Positions 44,966 to 53,692 are shown, counted from the stretch's first letter. The stretch is DNA of 64,000 bases from Ktedonobacter sp. SOSP1-85 (GCF_016587415.1 NZ_BNJI01000002.1:682001-746000); one strand, 5' to 3'. The notes: generated by a model from the letters alone, not told the origin. Numbers and translations are program-made.

Positions 44966-45725
44966 GGAGTTCATTGAGGCGCGCTGGAAGGCCATCATCG
45001 GCGGCGTGGTAGCGGTCCTGGCCGCTGCTGCCCTGGCGAGTACGTACAATTTGATCAAAAATATGCTGGCGGGTCCGTTGACTGGCAAGGCTGCCCAGCA
45101 AATTCCGCCGCAATTGCAGGGGCAGGTTCAACAGCTTACCGGCAGCTATGATGGGTATGTCTGGTCGCAGTGGTTCTCGAAGAATGGGCCAGAGATCCTG
45201 GCGATTCTGGCGGCTGTGCTGGGAGCAAGCCTGATTGCCAGTGAAGTCAACAAAGGAACGATTTTCTTTCTGTTGAGCAAGCCAGTGAGTCGTGATCGTG
45301 TGCTCCTGACGAAATATCTGGTCAGTGTGCTTATTCTGCTAGGGGTGTCGCTGCTGAGCGGCGTCACAATTCTCGTCGCGGCGGCAATTGTGGGCCATCC
45401 GCAAAATGTGGGCGGAGTGCTGATCTCGACGGTTCTGCTCTGGCTGGGGATGCTCTTTGTCCTGGGCCTGGCACTGCTTTTCTCGGTGCTGTTTCATGAT
45501 GTGCTCCGGCCCCTGATTTTTTCACTCTTGTTCACGCTGCTGCTGAGTATTCCGGGTCTCATTCCAAATGCCACGCTCAATGACTGGAGCCTGACTTTCT
45601 ACTGGTCCAATTTTGCGGCCTATCAGGGGACGATGTTCCCGCTGAAAGCGTTGCTTATCTGCCTCGTTGCGGCTATTGTGCCGGTGGCACTAGCGATTCC
45701 CCTGTTTCGCAAGCAAGCATATTAG
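44955..45725 (+). CDS. ABC-2 type permease
   Basis: 256 residues with six predicted membrane segments and a first extracytoplasmic loop (about 45-75). The motif S-E-V-N-K-G-T-I-F-F-L-L-S-K-P-V-S-R is the conserved loop of ABC-2 permeases. The start overlaps the ATPase gene by eleven bases. Together they probably export a membrane-active compound or lipid in response to the GntR regulator. Confidence 0.88.
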   Translation: MVVKEFIEARWKAIIGGVVAVLAAAALASTYNLIKNMLAGPLTGKAAQQIPPQLQGQVQQLTGSYDGYVWSQWFSKNGPEILAILAAVLGASLIASEVNKGTIFFLLSKPVSRDRVLLTKYLVSVLILLGVSLLSGVTILVAAAIVGHPQNVGGVLISTVLLWLGMLFVLGLALLFSVLFHDVLRPLIFSLLFTLLLSIPGLIPNATLNDWSLTFYWSNFAAYQGTMFPLKALLICLVAAIVPVALAIPLFRKQAY

Positions 45726-45817
45726 CAGGGTTTTGCGTCAGTCACTCAGGAAGAGGATCATAGTCCATCTGTGGGCAAACCCCGGAAAGAAAAAGAGATC
45801 ATGAAAGGATATGCAGA

Positions 45818-46813
45818 ATGACTGATCAGGATTTGTATGGAGAGAGTTCGGAAGTCACCTGGCCGATGGGCGAGACGACCATGTATGGCACCCTGGTCAG
45901 GCCATCTGGCCTCGGACCGTTTCCTGCGGTGGTGATGGTGGCCGGCAGTGGCCCAACTGACCGCGATTGGAATTCCCCACTCCTGCCAGGAACCAATGGC
46001 AGCGCACGCCTGCTTGCAGAGGAGTTAGCACGGGCAGGGATCGCCTCACTGCGCTACGACAAGCGTGCTTCCGGTCCCCATGTTCGTGAGAACATGCCAC
46101 TACTGATCGGCAAAGTGAGCATGCAAAGCCATGTCGACGAACTCGCCGGAGCGGTACGCGTCATGGCAGGTCAGGCGTACGTGCGTCACGACCGGATCTT
46201 TGCGCTCGCCAACAGCGAAGGAACTCTTCACGCCCTGAACTACCAGCTGCACAACCCCGAGACTCCGTTCGCGGGACTCGTACTCACCGGCCCTCCTGGA
46301 CAGCCCGTTGGCACGGTTGCGCACGCCCAATTGGCCGCGCAGGCTGCTCGCATCCCAAATGGAGATGCGATGCTGGCGCTCTACGATGCCGCCATCGCCC
46401 GCTTCCTGGCAGGAGAGCCCATCGTCCCAGATCCGGCACTACCGGAGGGTGTCCAAATGCTGCTGAAGAGTCTGGAAACCCCAGCCAACCTGCCCTTTGC
46501 CCGTGAACTCTGGACGGCAGATGCAACTCCCCTGCTCAGGCAGGTGAATGTTCCGGTGCTGGTCATCATTGGGAAGAAGGACCTCCAGATCGACTGGCAA
46601 GCTGATGGTGAGAAGCTTGTGCAGGCTGCTGCGGGATGGAAGGAAGTGACCTTTCTCTTCCCGGAGAACGCCAATCACGTCCTCAAGCAAGAACTGCGGC
46701 CTCGGTCGGAGTTGGTACCTGCCGAGATAACGGAGAGCTATAATGGCCCCGATACCCGCCTGGATCCGCAGGCGCTGGCCAGCATTCAAGAGTGGCTGGC
46801 TGCTCACGCTTGA
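45818..46813 (+). CDS. Alpha/beta hydrolase
   Basis: 331 residues. The nucleophile elbow is A-N-S-E-G-T (Ser133), an N-x-S/G-variant of the usual G-x-S-x-G, and the catalytic histidine is in N-A-N-H-V-L-K (about 286). The oxyanion region V-A-G-S-G-P-T-D-R-D is typical of the EstB/YqhD-like serine hydrolase group that cuts esters. There is no signal peptide. It follows the ABC permease by 92 bases and may or may not be in the same transcript. Confidence 0.82.
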   Translation: MTDQDLYGESSEVTWPMGETTMYGTLVRPSGLGPFPAVVMVAGSGPTDRDWNSPLLPGTNGSARLLAEELARAGIASLRYDKRASGPHVRENMPLLIGKVSMQSHVDELAGAVRVMAGQAYVRHDRIFALANSEGTLHALNYQLHNPETPFAGLVLTGPPGQPVGTVAHAQLAAQAARIPNGDAMLALYDAAIARFLAGEPIVPDPALPEGVQMLLKSLETPANLPFARELWTADATPLLRQVNVPVLVIIGKKDLQIDWQADGEKLVQAAAGWKEVTFLFPENANHVLKQELRPRSELVPAEITESYNGPDTRLDPQALASIQEWLAAHA

Positions 46814-46959
46814 GTAGAGGTTGCGGATCGAAGAAGCGAAGCTCAGGCGTAAAAGAACATTCCCAGGTGAATACGCGAGTTCACTTCAAGGTTTTTACAC
46901 GCTGTTTTTATCTTTGTGTGCAGGACACCTGCACACATCCATAACTGAAGGAGAAAGTC

Positions 46960-47283
46960 ATGCTCATTGTCACGACAGAAGGGATCGCCCAGCATCGGAT
47001 TGTGGAAACCAAAGGACAGGTCTTTGGCGTGGTGGTGCGCAGCCGGGGCCTGGGGGGAAACATCATGGCGGGCCTGCGCTCCCTTGGAGGCGGCGAGATC
47101 AAGGAATACACCGCACTCCTGGAGGATGCGCGCCGGCACGCGATTGACCGCATGGTCCAAAATGCCACCGCTATGGGTGCGAACGCGGTTGTGCGGATGC
47201 AGTTTGATTCCGCGGAGATTGGCAGCACGATGAGTGAAATCGTGGCCTATGGCACGGCAGTGGTAATCGAGCCAGAGAGGTAG
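46960..47283 (+). CDS. YbjQ/UPF0145 family protein
   Basis: 107 residues: V-E-T-K-G-Q-V-F-G-V-V-V-R-S-R-G-L-G-G and later M-G-A-N-A-V-V-R-M-Q-F-D are hallmarks of the YbjQ (DUF74) family, which forms pentamers and has no defined biochemical function. GAAGGAG precedes the ATG. The next gene begins seven bases after the stop. Confidence 0.9.
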   Translation: MLIVTTEGIAQHRIVETKGQVFGVVVRSRGLGGNIMAGLRSLGGGEIKEYTALLEDARRHAIDRMVQNATAMGANAVVRMQFDSAEIGSTMSEIVAYGTAVVIEPER

Positions 47284-47290
47284 GGGCAGC

Positions 47291-47578
47291 ATGCTGCGGA
47301 GAGGAATCATTGTATATGGTTTGCTCTACTTGGTTGGTGCCGCTGTATTGCTGTTCATTGTCCATGCGACGCTCTGGCTGGTTTTGTATCTCGCAGTGAA
47401 CGGCTTCATTCTAATCGGCGCCATGCTCCTGGAACGCCAAAGATACCGCACTCGGGTGGATCGAACGCAGGGGTATTGGCAGCCCACTGGCGAGCGTTTC
47501 ATTGATCCAGCCAGCAAGCGACTTATGGAAGTGTTCTACAATCCCGCAACCGGTGAGCGCGATTACAGAGAAACGTAG
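47291..47578 (+). CDS. Small two-span membrane protein
   Basis: 95 residues. Two hydrophobic helices (about 6-25 and 27-46) and a basic, tyrosine-rich cytoplasmic tail (R-Q-R-Y-R-T-R-V-D-R-T-Q-G-Y-W-Q-P). Closely spaced after the YbjQ gene, so probably cotranscribed and possibly its membrane partner. No family recognised. Confidence 0.65.
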   Translation: MLRRGIIVYGLLYLVGAAVLLFIVHATLWLVLYLAVNGFILIGAMLLERQRYRTRVDRTQGYWQPTGERFIDPASKRLMEVFYNPATGERDYRET

Positions 47579-47678
47579 TTTGGCTCAAACGGAAGGAGTG
47601 CGGGGTGATTGTTCTGGCTGCGATGGCTCCACACCGTCGGGCAGAAGAAAATCCTGAAAAACACTTGTACCGAGACTA

Positions 47679-47687
47679 TGGTATAAT
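47679..47687 (+). promoter_or_regulatory. Extended -10 promoter
   Basis: TGGTATAAT matches the extended -10 consensus (TGnTATAAT); no good -35 box lies at the usual distance. It is about 75 bases before the next gene. Confidence 0.5.
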
Positions 47688-47759
47688 TAAAGCATAAAAT
47701 CTCATATGCTTCTTAGAAATACATAGTAGTATTTTATAATACATAGGTACAAAAATATC

Positions 47760-48182
47760 ATGGATGATTTCAACGAGCCAGAACTCTTGGAAGAGAACGA
47801 AGTCCGCATAGAAGATCTTGAAGCGCCCAATGAAGGCTTCCGCGCTCGCTTATTCTACCTTGTGGAAAAACTGTCTGGCGCGACCCATATCAGGAACAGG
47901 CCAGCTATAATCCTACTTACCCTGAGTCTGCTGGCCTTCTTTCTCCTGCCCAGTTCAGCCTCCACAAGCTCAGAAGCATCTACGCCACATCTAAATTCTA
48001 CCGAATTATACACACAAGATACTGTCATATGTCAGGGACTGACTTTCAACTCCACAGATGGAACCTGGAAAACATCCTCCCCTAATCCAGTAGCCTCCAG
48101 ACAAACCTATACCTGTATCAACGTTGCAGCAACCATTGTGCCAATCCATACATCATCTAGCAACAAAACGCCGCAACCATAG
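47760..48182 (+). CDS. Hypothetical single-span protein
   Basis: 140 residues. An acidic N-terminal part (about 1-45), one membrane helix (about 50-68) and a Ser/Thr-rich outer segment with two cysteines (V-I-C-Q-G and T-C-I-N). A ribosome site is weak. No homology recognised. It has its own extended -10 promoter and is followed by a family E fragment. Confidence 0.6.
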   Translation: MDDFNEPELLEENEVRIEDLEAPNEGFRARLFYLVEKLSGATHIRNRPAIILLTLSLLAFFLLPSSASTSSEASTPHLNSTELYTQDTVICQGLTFNSTDGTWKTSSPNPVASRQTYTCINVAATIVPIHTSSSNKTPQP

Positions 48183-48242
48183 GTAGACAGATCCATCATC
48201 ACCCATACAGAAGGAAGTTGGCATCTTGCGCAACGATACCGC

Positions 48243-48412
48243 CACCCATGCAGGAGGGGGCTGGAAGTGCTTCTAAACTCCCATTCGGCAATACAGGAGC
48301 ACAACCTACCAGGCCCCTCCTGCTGGGCAACTACGCTTCCCTGGTGCACCCCACGCCCGGTCGGAAGAAAAAGGTAGGTGCGCCCTTTAGAAGCACAACC
48401 TTTTTCTTCCGG
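48243..48412. repeat. Partial family E composite with a degraded D module
   Basis: Contains one complete hairpin unit (48363-48410, stem GGAAGAAAAAGG with CCTTTTTCTTCC) and, on its left, a damaged unit and CTCCCATTCGG (48279-48288). The family ends are missing. It fills the space before the Rrf2 promoter; 48183-48597 has no gene. Confidence 0.65.
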
Positions 48413-48532
48413 CATGGGCGTGGAATCGAGCAGCCACTCTTCACTTCATGCTTATGGACAGAGGTCCATCATCTTCACCCCAATCCCCTGACCCTGTGAG
48501 CGCCGTAGGCGCGAAAAGTCTGCTTACAGATC

Positions 48533-48560
48533 TGGACAAATTGCATCCAGGATATATAAT
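48533..48560 (+). promoter_or_regulatory. Promoter of the Rrf2 gene
   Basis: TGGACA (48533-48538), 16-nt spacer, TATAAT (48555-48560), 37 bases before the ATG. An AT-rich partial dyad (ATTATAACCATTATAT) follows and may be the binding site for autoregulation. Confidence 0.55.
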
Positions 48561-48597
48561 GTCTGATTATAACCATTATATAAAAAAGGATGCATCT

Positions 48598-49113
48598 ATG
48601 AAGCTAAGCGAAGGAGTTGAGTGGGGACTGCACTGCACCAGCGTGCTGGCAAGCCTGCCAACAAAGGCTACCCTACCAACGAAGGCCCTGGCCGAATATC
48701 ACGGGGTCTCGGAGACCTACCTCTCCAAGCATCTTCAGGCCCTTACCAGGGGAGGCATTATCGAATCAGTGCCGGGTCCCAGAGGAGGCTACCGCCTGGC
48801 GCGCCCAGCCACCGAGATTACCCTGCTGGATGTCGTCGAAGCCATCGACGGGCCAGAGCCGGCCTTCCGCTGTACAGAGATTCGCCAGCAGGGTTCCTGC
48901 GCCATCGAATCATCCGCCTATCGCCTCCCCTGCACCATCCATGTCGCCATGGCACGGGCCGAAAAGCTCTGGCGCAACGAACTACGCGCACAAACCATCG
49001 CCGATATTGTAGCGCAACTAGGCGATATAGTTCCTCAACGCGTGCAACACCTGGCGGAGAAATGGCTCTCAGAAAACGTGCGCACGGCCAGCGAATTGGG
49101 GCGACGCTACTAA
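48598..49113 (+). CDS. Rrf2/IscR-family transcriptional regulator
   Basis: 171 residues from M-K-L-S-E-G-V-E-W, with AAAAAGGA just upstream; the frame runs 50 codons further back but through promoter DNA. A winged helix (A-L-A-E-Y-H-G-V-S-E-T-Y-L-S-K-H-L-Q-A-L) and wing (G-P-R-G-G-Y-R-L-A) precede three cysteines (F-R-C, G-S-C, L-P-C; spacing 8 and 10), the arrangement that carries an Fe-S cluster or redox switch in this family. It should sense redox, NO or iron state. Its last residues R-R-Y and stop codon are part of a family A repeat. Confidence 0.88.
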   Translation: MKLSEGVEWGLHCTSVLASLPTKATLPTKALAEYHGVSETYLSKHLQALTRGGIIESVPGPRGGYRLARPATEITLLDVVEAIDGPEPAFRCTEIRQQGSCAIESSAYRLPCTIHVAMARAEKLWRNELRAQTIADIVAQLGDIVPQRVQHLAEKWLSENVRTASELGRRY

Positions 49114-49185
49114 AGTACGCGTCTACATATCAAGGTACGGGGCGTACCGCGCCTGCATATGTAGACGCGTACTTTAGTAGCGTCG
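49102..49185. repeat. Family A repeat, full copy with 29-bp perfect arms
   Basis: 49102-49130 and 49157-49185 are exact complements, starting CGACGCTACTAAAGTACGCG. It supplies the TAA stop (49111-49113) of the Rrf2 gene. The 26-nt interior is GC-rich and shared with other copies. Confidence 0.85.
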
Positions 49186-49422
49186 GGCAATCCCATATCG
49201 CATGCATATACCCAAATGTCTCATCATGTATTTTTGTGCACCTGTTTGCCTGCTTGATCAGCCTGAAAAGCCCGCTTAGCCTCTTTCTTTCATCTCCAAA
49301 TCTCGCAAAAGGTTCAATTCATCAATAATCTTCGTTCATTCGTTCGTTATATACCACAAGGGAAGCTACAAACTGGTTTTGCAGAAGCAGTGTATCGATT
49401 AGCAGAAAGGCAGAAGGAAGAC

Positions 49423-49992
49423 GTGCATAAGCAAGGAAAGCAGGCCTCATACCATAGTCAGTACACGCTGACCACTGAACTTGAGACCGAACACCTGGTA
49501 CTGCGCCGCCCCACGCAGCAGGATGGCGAGGTGCTATTTCAACGCTGGCTTGCGGATGAGCTTCACCAGCCATCGGGAGACACGCTTACACAGGAGGAGA
49601 CGCATCAGTGCATCGCTAACGTACTACGCCATTGGGACCAGTACGGCTTCGGCTGCTGGAGCGTCTTCGAGCGCGGTAAACACCAACCAGCGGGGCTCTG
49701 TGGTCTGACCCATACCCAGGACGAGATAGAGCTGACATATTCGCTCACCTCAGAGTATTGGGAGCACGACTTCGCCACCGAGGCCACGACCGCCTGCCTG
49801 GCTTATGGTTTCCGCGTTCTGGGGATTGAACGTATCATCGCCCACACCCATGAGGAGAATCCGACGCTGGAGCAGACCCTGGCACAAATACTTACAAAAC
49901 TAGGGATGCATCAGCGAGAACATGGCGAGACCTGGCATGTCTACGAAATCACCCGCGCCAAATGGACCAGCCAGCACCTCATACCAGCCTGA
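49423..49992 (+). CDS. GNAT-family N-acetyltransferase (RimJ-like)
   Basis: 189 residues from GTG 49423, which follows AGAAGGAAG; a GTG at 49390 gives 11 more residues but lacks a good site. L-E-T-E-H-L-V-L-R-R-P-T is the typical first strand of RimJ/RimL-like acetyltransferases, followed by S-V-F-E-R-G-K-H-Q-P-A-G-L-C-G-L and Y-W-E-H-D-F-A-T-E-A, the acetyl-CoA region. It would acetylate a protein N-terminus, amine or drug. A palindromic terminator follows. Confidence 0.85.
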   Translation: MHKQGKQASYHSQYTLTTELETEHLVLRRPTQQDGEVLFQRWLADELHQPSGDTLTQEETHQCIANVLRHWDQYGFGCWSVFERGKHQPAGLCGLTHTQDEIELTYSLTSEYWEHDFATEATTACLAYGFRVLGIERIIAHTHEENPTLEQTLAQILTKLGMHQREHGETWHVYEITRAKWTSQHLIPA

Positions 49993-50012
49993 GCCATATG
50001 ACCTGATAACAT

Positions 50013-50072
50013 CATCTGAGAAAAATACTGGACCCGCCGCGAATGCGGCGGGTCCAGTATTTTTCTCAGATG
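50013..50072. terminator. Bidirectional gene-end hairpin, 28-bp arms
   Basis: 50013-50040 pairs exactly with 50045-50072 around GAAT, with T5/A5 tracts within the stem. It ends two bases before the stop codon of the convergent L,D-transpeptidase gene. Confidence 0.8.
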
Positions 50073-50074
50073 GC

Positions 50075-51811
50075 CTAATACATCAAAATTGAGGTGTTAT
50101 AACTGGTGTGATCATAGATCCAGGCAGCCTGGTCGGTTGGCATATTGACACAACCATGCGTCCCATAGTTGGCGCTGGTATTGCCGCTGGAGTCACGGTG
50201 GAAGTACTGCGTCCCCGGGCCGTAGTCGTTGCGCCACCAGGAGTCATGCAGGAAGTACCCACCCTCGTGATACATGATCGCGTAGTTGATGGGCGTATCC
50301 GCGTAGTAGTAGGGCGACCCCTTAGGATAAGGTGACTTAAAGACGGTCTTGGTCTTGCGCCACATCACCGACCAGAGTCCTGGTACGGCAGGCAGTTCTG
50401 GGCGACCCGCCGTAATCTGGAAGGACCTGACCACGACGCCGTTCTCATACAGGCGCAGAGCCTGCTCAGCGAACGAGACGACGATCACCTGTGTTCCCAT
50501 TAGTTTATAGTGCTGGAGTAGCTGGATATCTGTGGCATGCGACTGGGTATAGGGCGTCTTGTCGTTGAAGTCGGTCTCGTACATTTGCAGGTGGAAGGCC
50601 TCATTCTCGACATCTGTCAGGACCTGCTGGTAATCCGCCAGCTTTGAGGCGGCGCTCAACTCGCGATCCAGGTCCTCGCCGATACCCTTGGTCATATACC
50701 CCATATCCGGCCAGTAATCCTTGCCATCATATGGATTGTGATAGACATGCGCGCCACCCCAGTTCGCGACCTCCTGGTGGAACTGCTTGATCTCATAGGA
50801 GGCCTTGCCCATCGTCAGGTCTTTCTGCATACCCTGTAGATCGCTGTTATAGACCTTGGCAAAGGCCAGGTAGTCCTGAAGATTTTTGACGCTATCCCCT
50901 TTTGTATGCAGATCACCGGAGACCTTCTGGTACTGTGTGTTATCAACGCCATAGGTCTTAAGCTGCTGCACCTGGGTATCATACTGGTCAACCTTGTTTT
51001 TGACCAGTTGCGGGATCAATTTCTGGAAACTTCCCGCCGCCTGCTCAGTCTGCTTATCAATATTCTTCTCGACCTGGGTCAGTTCCTGCGACTTCAGCGC
51101 TTTCGAGATCTCGTTGTAATTGCCATCATACTGCTTCTGGAGGGTGCTTGAGTCCTGCTTACTCTCCTTCATCAGATCAATGATATCCTTGAGCGTCTGA
51201 AGTTTCTGAAGCGTGGTAGGCATCTGGTTCAGCGTCGCCAGCGCCTCTTTCGCATTGGCGCTGATCGCGAGATAATCCTTGGGATACTGTGCCTTCTGCT
51301 CCTGGCTCATATTCTGCTGATAAAATTTTGTCAGCGTATCCAGAGGGAAGTTCTCTTTTTGCTTGTTGGCGAGGCTGCTCTGAAGATGATCGAGGTCGCT
51401 TACAGCCTGCTGGCGATAGCGATCGGTCGAGGAGTCTATCAAGCCCTCGGTCTGAATCGAGAGTGCACCGTAGCGCTGGGAGAGGTTGCGATAGTAGTCA
51501 TCGACAATACTGGTATCAAAAAAGTTCCAGGGCGCAGAGGAAGACTGGAGGTCCTGCTGCTGTTTCTCAATCGGCTGCAATAGTGTGTTGGGCACGCCCA
51601 CGCTCTGAGCATGACTCAATGCCTGCTCAAAAGACTTCTGTTGCTGCTGCGCATCCTGTTGCAGATGAGCGTCACCTCCACATGCCGTAAGCAGCCCCGA
51701 CAGCATACCCATACAGAGAAGGAAGAGAAGCGAGAAGCGCACCCTTTTGCTCGGCCCTTGAGCATGCCTGCGGCGATCTCGCGTACTTATAGAAGGCTGG
51801 CTGACACCCAT
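50075..51811 (-). CDS. L,D-transpeptidase (YkuD) lipoprotein with long helical stalk
   Basis: 578 residues from M-G-V-S-Q, preceded by GAAAAGGAC; ATG 51853 is an alternative. A lipobox L-L-T-A-C follows a basic leader. About 330 residues of Gln/Lys-rich helical, probably coiled-coil sequence form a stalk, then a YkuD domain ends the protein with the catalytic Y-G-T-H-G-C-V-N-M. The enzyme cross-links peptidoglycan stems (3-3 links) or anchors proteins outside the membrane. The stalk could reach across a thick wall. Single-gene unit. Confidence 0.88.
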   Translation of the reverse strand: MGVSQPSISTRDRRRHAQGPSKRVRFSLLFLLCMGMLSGLLTACGGDAHLQQDAQQQQKSFEQALSHAQSVGVPNTLLQPIEKQQQDLQSSSAPWNFFDTSIVDDYYRNLSQRYGALSIQTEGLIDSSTDRYRQQAVSDLDHLQSSLANKQKENFPLDTLTKFYQQNMSQEQKAQYPKDYLAISANAKEALATLNQMPTTLQKLQTLKDIIDLMKESKQDSSTLQKQYDGNYNEISKALKSQELTQVEKNIDKQTEQAAGSFQKLIPQLVKNKVDQYDTQVQQLKTYGVDNTQYQKVSGDLHTKGDSVKNLQDYLAFAKVYNSDLQGMQKDLTMGKASYEIKQFHQEVANWGGAHVYHNPYDGKDYWPDMGYMTKGIGEDLDRELSAASKLADYQQVLTDVENEAFHLQMYETDFNDKTPYTQSHATDIQLLQHYKLMGTQVIVVSFAEQALRLYENGVVVRSFQITAGRPELPAVPGLWSVMWRKTKTVFKSPYPKGSPYYYADTPINYAIMYHEGGYFLHDSWWRNDYGPGTQYFHRDSSGNTSANYGTHGCVNMPTDQAAWIYDHTSYNTSILMY

Positions 51812-52300
51812 AGCGAAGTAGTCCTTTTCAACATCCGCTTCACAATTAACCATATGTTTCCCTACATGCGGATATATGAGAATAAATTCAATTTGCTACA
51901 CACGTACATATATATAGAAAGCTATTCAAACCTAATGATACACCTTTTTCGTAATCAACAATGCACGACTATCAGGCATTTGCCATGGCTTCAGAAGCGG
52001 CTTAATAAACTTGCCTGCTTGCCAAATAGTGATTACAGTGTACCACCAAAAAATCCTAATTCCTCATCAGTTTAACATTCAAACTCGCCATTGTCCACGT
52101 ATTTACACATAAGTATATATGGAAGAGCATACTAATTTCTATATATTAGTAAAGTTTTCGCCTCTTCTCTTCCTCACACATCTTATGCCCTGTGTATGCT
52201 AGAGGTAGATACCCATGCATTGATATCGGAACTGACTGCATACCATAAAAAACAATCGTGAACGCCGCTTCGCAGTTATCCAATGGAGCAATCGTTCAAT
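51812..52300. other. AT-rich intergenic stretch
   Basis: About 490 bases without a credible gene. It contains AT-rich leader sequence for the transpeptidase gene on the minus strand; I see no clear promoter pair, hairpin or repeat here. The family B copy begins at its right edge. Confidence 0.5.
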
Positions 52301-52420
52301 TGTAGGGTTCATGCTGGCATGGACTCGCGAGGCCCGCAGGCCGCCGCGTCCCCGAATGGGAGAATACCCTGACGTGGATAGATCGCTTCGCTCGGAGTCC
52401 AAGCTAGCTTGGACCCTACA
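52301..52420. repeat. Family B repeat with inserted D module
   Basis: Left arm TGTAGGGTTCATGCTGGCAT and right arm ending AGCTTGGACCCTACA. Compared with the copy at 21783 the interior is longer and contains the D module in reverse (TCCCCGAATGGGAG, 52349-52362). It ends 45 bases before the lipoprotein start. Confidence 0.75.
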
Positions 52421-52465
52421 ACGGGGCGAATGCACTACTTACTGGATGGCAAAGGAGGTTTTTTG

Positions 52466-52987
52466 ATGTCTAGAAGCGCTTATCGTCTCGGCTTCCAACT
52501 CACTATGGCACTACTATTGCTGCTGCCCTTCCTGTTTACAGGGTGTAAAGTAGGCACGCGCGAGGATGTGACCAGCAATAGCAATACCGCGAAAAGCAGT
52601 GTTTCAAACAACAATACATCCTTTCCTGCGGCCAATCCACTCTTACCCATCAAAACGACCCAGCTCACCCTGACTGGTAAGTCCAGCACAGTCCTCACCG
52701 ATGCACGCGGCTTCGTGCTCTACTATTACACACCCGACACACTCAACAAACCGGCCTGCACAGGTGGTTGCCTGAAGGCGTGGCCTCCCCTCCTGGTAGA
52801 TAGCCAGCAGAAACAAATTAGCATGACCACCCTGCCAGGCCAGTTTAGCATACAGAAGATCTCCGCTGGCAACCAGGTTGCCTACAACGGGCACCTCCTC
52901 TACACCTACATCAGCGACACCCATCCCGGCCAGGTAACCGGCAACGGCATCTACAGCTGGTACGCGGTCACCTCCGATTTAAAATAA
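52466..52987 (+). CDS. Small lipoprotein of the COG4315 (Lipoprotein_15) type
   Basis: 173 residues with a lipobox-like F-T-G-C after a hydrophobic leader. The body has the paired repeat L-T-D-A-R-G-F-V-L-Y-Y-Y-T-P-D and N-G-H-L-L-Y-T-Y-I-S-D, plus C-T-G-G-C-L-K-A-W-P-P-L, all typical of this secreted-repeat family of unknown function. AAAGGAGG lies seven bases before ATG 52466. Confidence 0.85.
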   Translation: MSRSAYRLGFQLTMALLLLLPFLFTGCKVGTREDVTSNSNTAKSSVSNNNTSFPAANPLLPIKTTQLTLTGKSSTVLTDARGFVLYYYTPDTLNKPACTGGCLKAWPPLLVDSQQKQISMTTLPGQFSIQKISAGNQVAYNGHLLYTYISDTHPGQVTGNGIYSWYAVTSDLK

Positions 52988-52995
52988 CACCTATG

Positions 52996-53030
52996 CAGGA
53001 GGGCAAGTAAGGCAGATGCTTGCCCTCCTG
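52996..53030. terminator. Terminator-like hairpin after the lipoprotein
   Basis: CAGGAGGGCAAG (52996-53007) pairs with CTTGCCCTCCTG (53019-53030) nine bases after the stop. No T run follows. Confidence 0.55.
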
Positions 53031-53143
53031 TATGAGAGGAGCATAAACAATCTTCATAGGTACCCGATTTATGATTCCGCTGACAAATTTTGTAGGACAT
53101 GTTGCAGAGAGTAAAAAGGTAGCCATGCGACTCCAGAGACTGG

Positions 53144-53491
53144 TAGGGACCCGATTTACCGCGTCCACAGGCGATGAATCGCCTGTGGACGCGATAAATC
53201 GGGTCCCATCGGCGTCAAGTTAGGGAGCAATTGCTTGATTCCCACGCCCATGCTGGAGAAAAAGGTAGTGCTTGTAAACGGCGCGCCTACCCTTTTTCTC
53301 CGGCCGGACGTGGGACGCACTGACCACCGAACGCCGCCGTTCAGCAGGTGCGAAAGGTAGGTGTGCCGTTTACAAGCAATACCTTTCGCACCTGCATGAG
53401 CGGCGGCCTGCAAAATGACGCTCAAAAAGCCTTCCGACAGAATCGGCAACTCTTATCTTGACGCCAATGGGACGCGATAAATCGGGTCCCT
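53144..53491. repeat. Family E composite repeat, full copy (~350 bp)
   Basis: Begins with the TAGGGACCCGATTTA palindrome (arms 53145-53175 and 53178-53208). Two hairpin units follow: 53255-53301 (stem GGAGAAAAAGG/CCTTTTTCTCC) and 53345-53396 (stem GCAGGTGCGAAAGG/CCTTTCGCACCTGC), whose cores run in opposite orientation. It ends with an inverted copy of the beginning (ATCGGGTCCCTACCG). 52988-53692 otherwise has no gene. Confidence 0.85.
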
Positions 53492-53692
53492 ACCGACATT
53501 TCGTGCCTTTCACAGGTGCTTATTCAGACAACCTGACAAAATTTGCCAGTGGAATCATTTATCATGCATAGGGCGATTTATCGCGCAAAAACAGAGCAGC
53601 AGTTATGAAACACAACATTTCGTTGCCCCATATCAAGCGGCGCCAGACAATATAGCTGATCGTGCCCTATACTCAGACGATAAATCGGGCGT

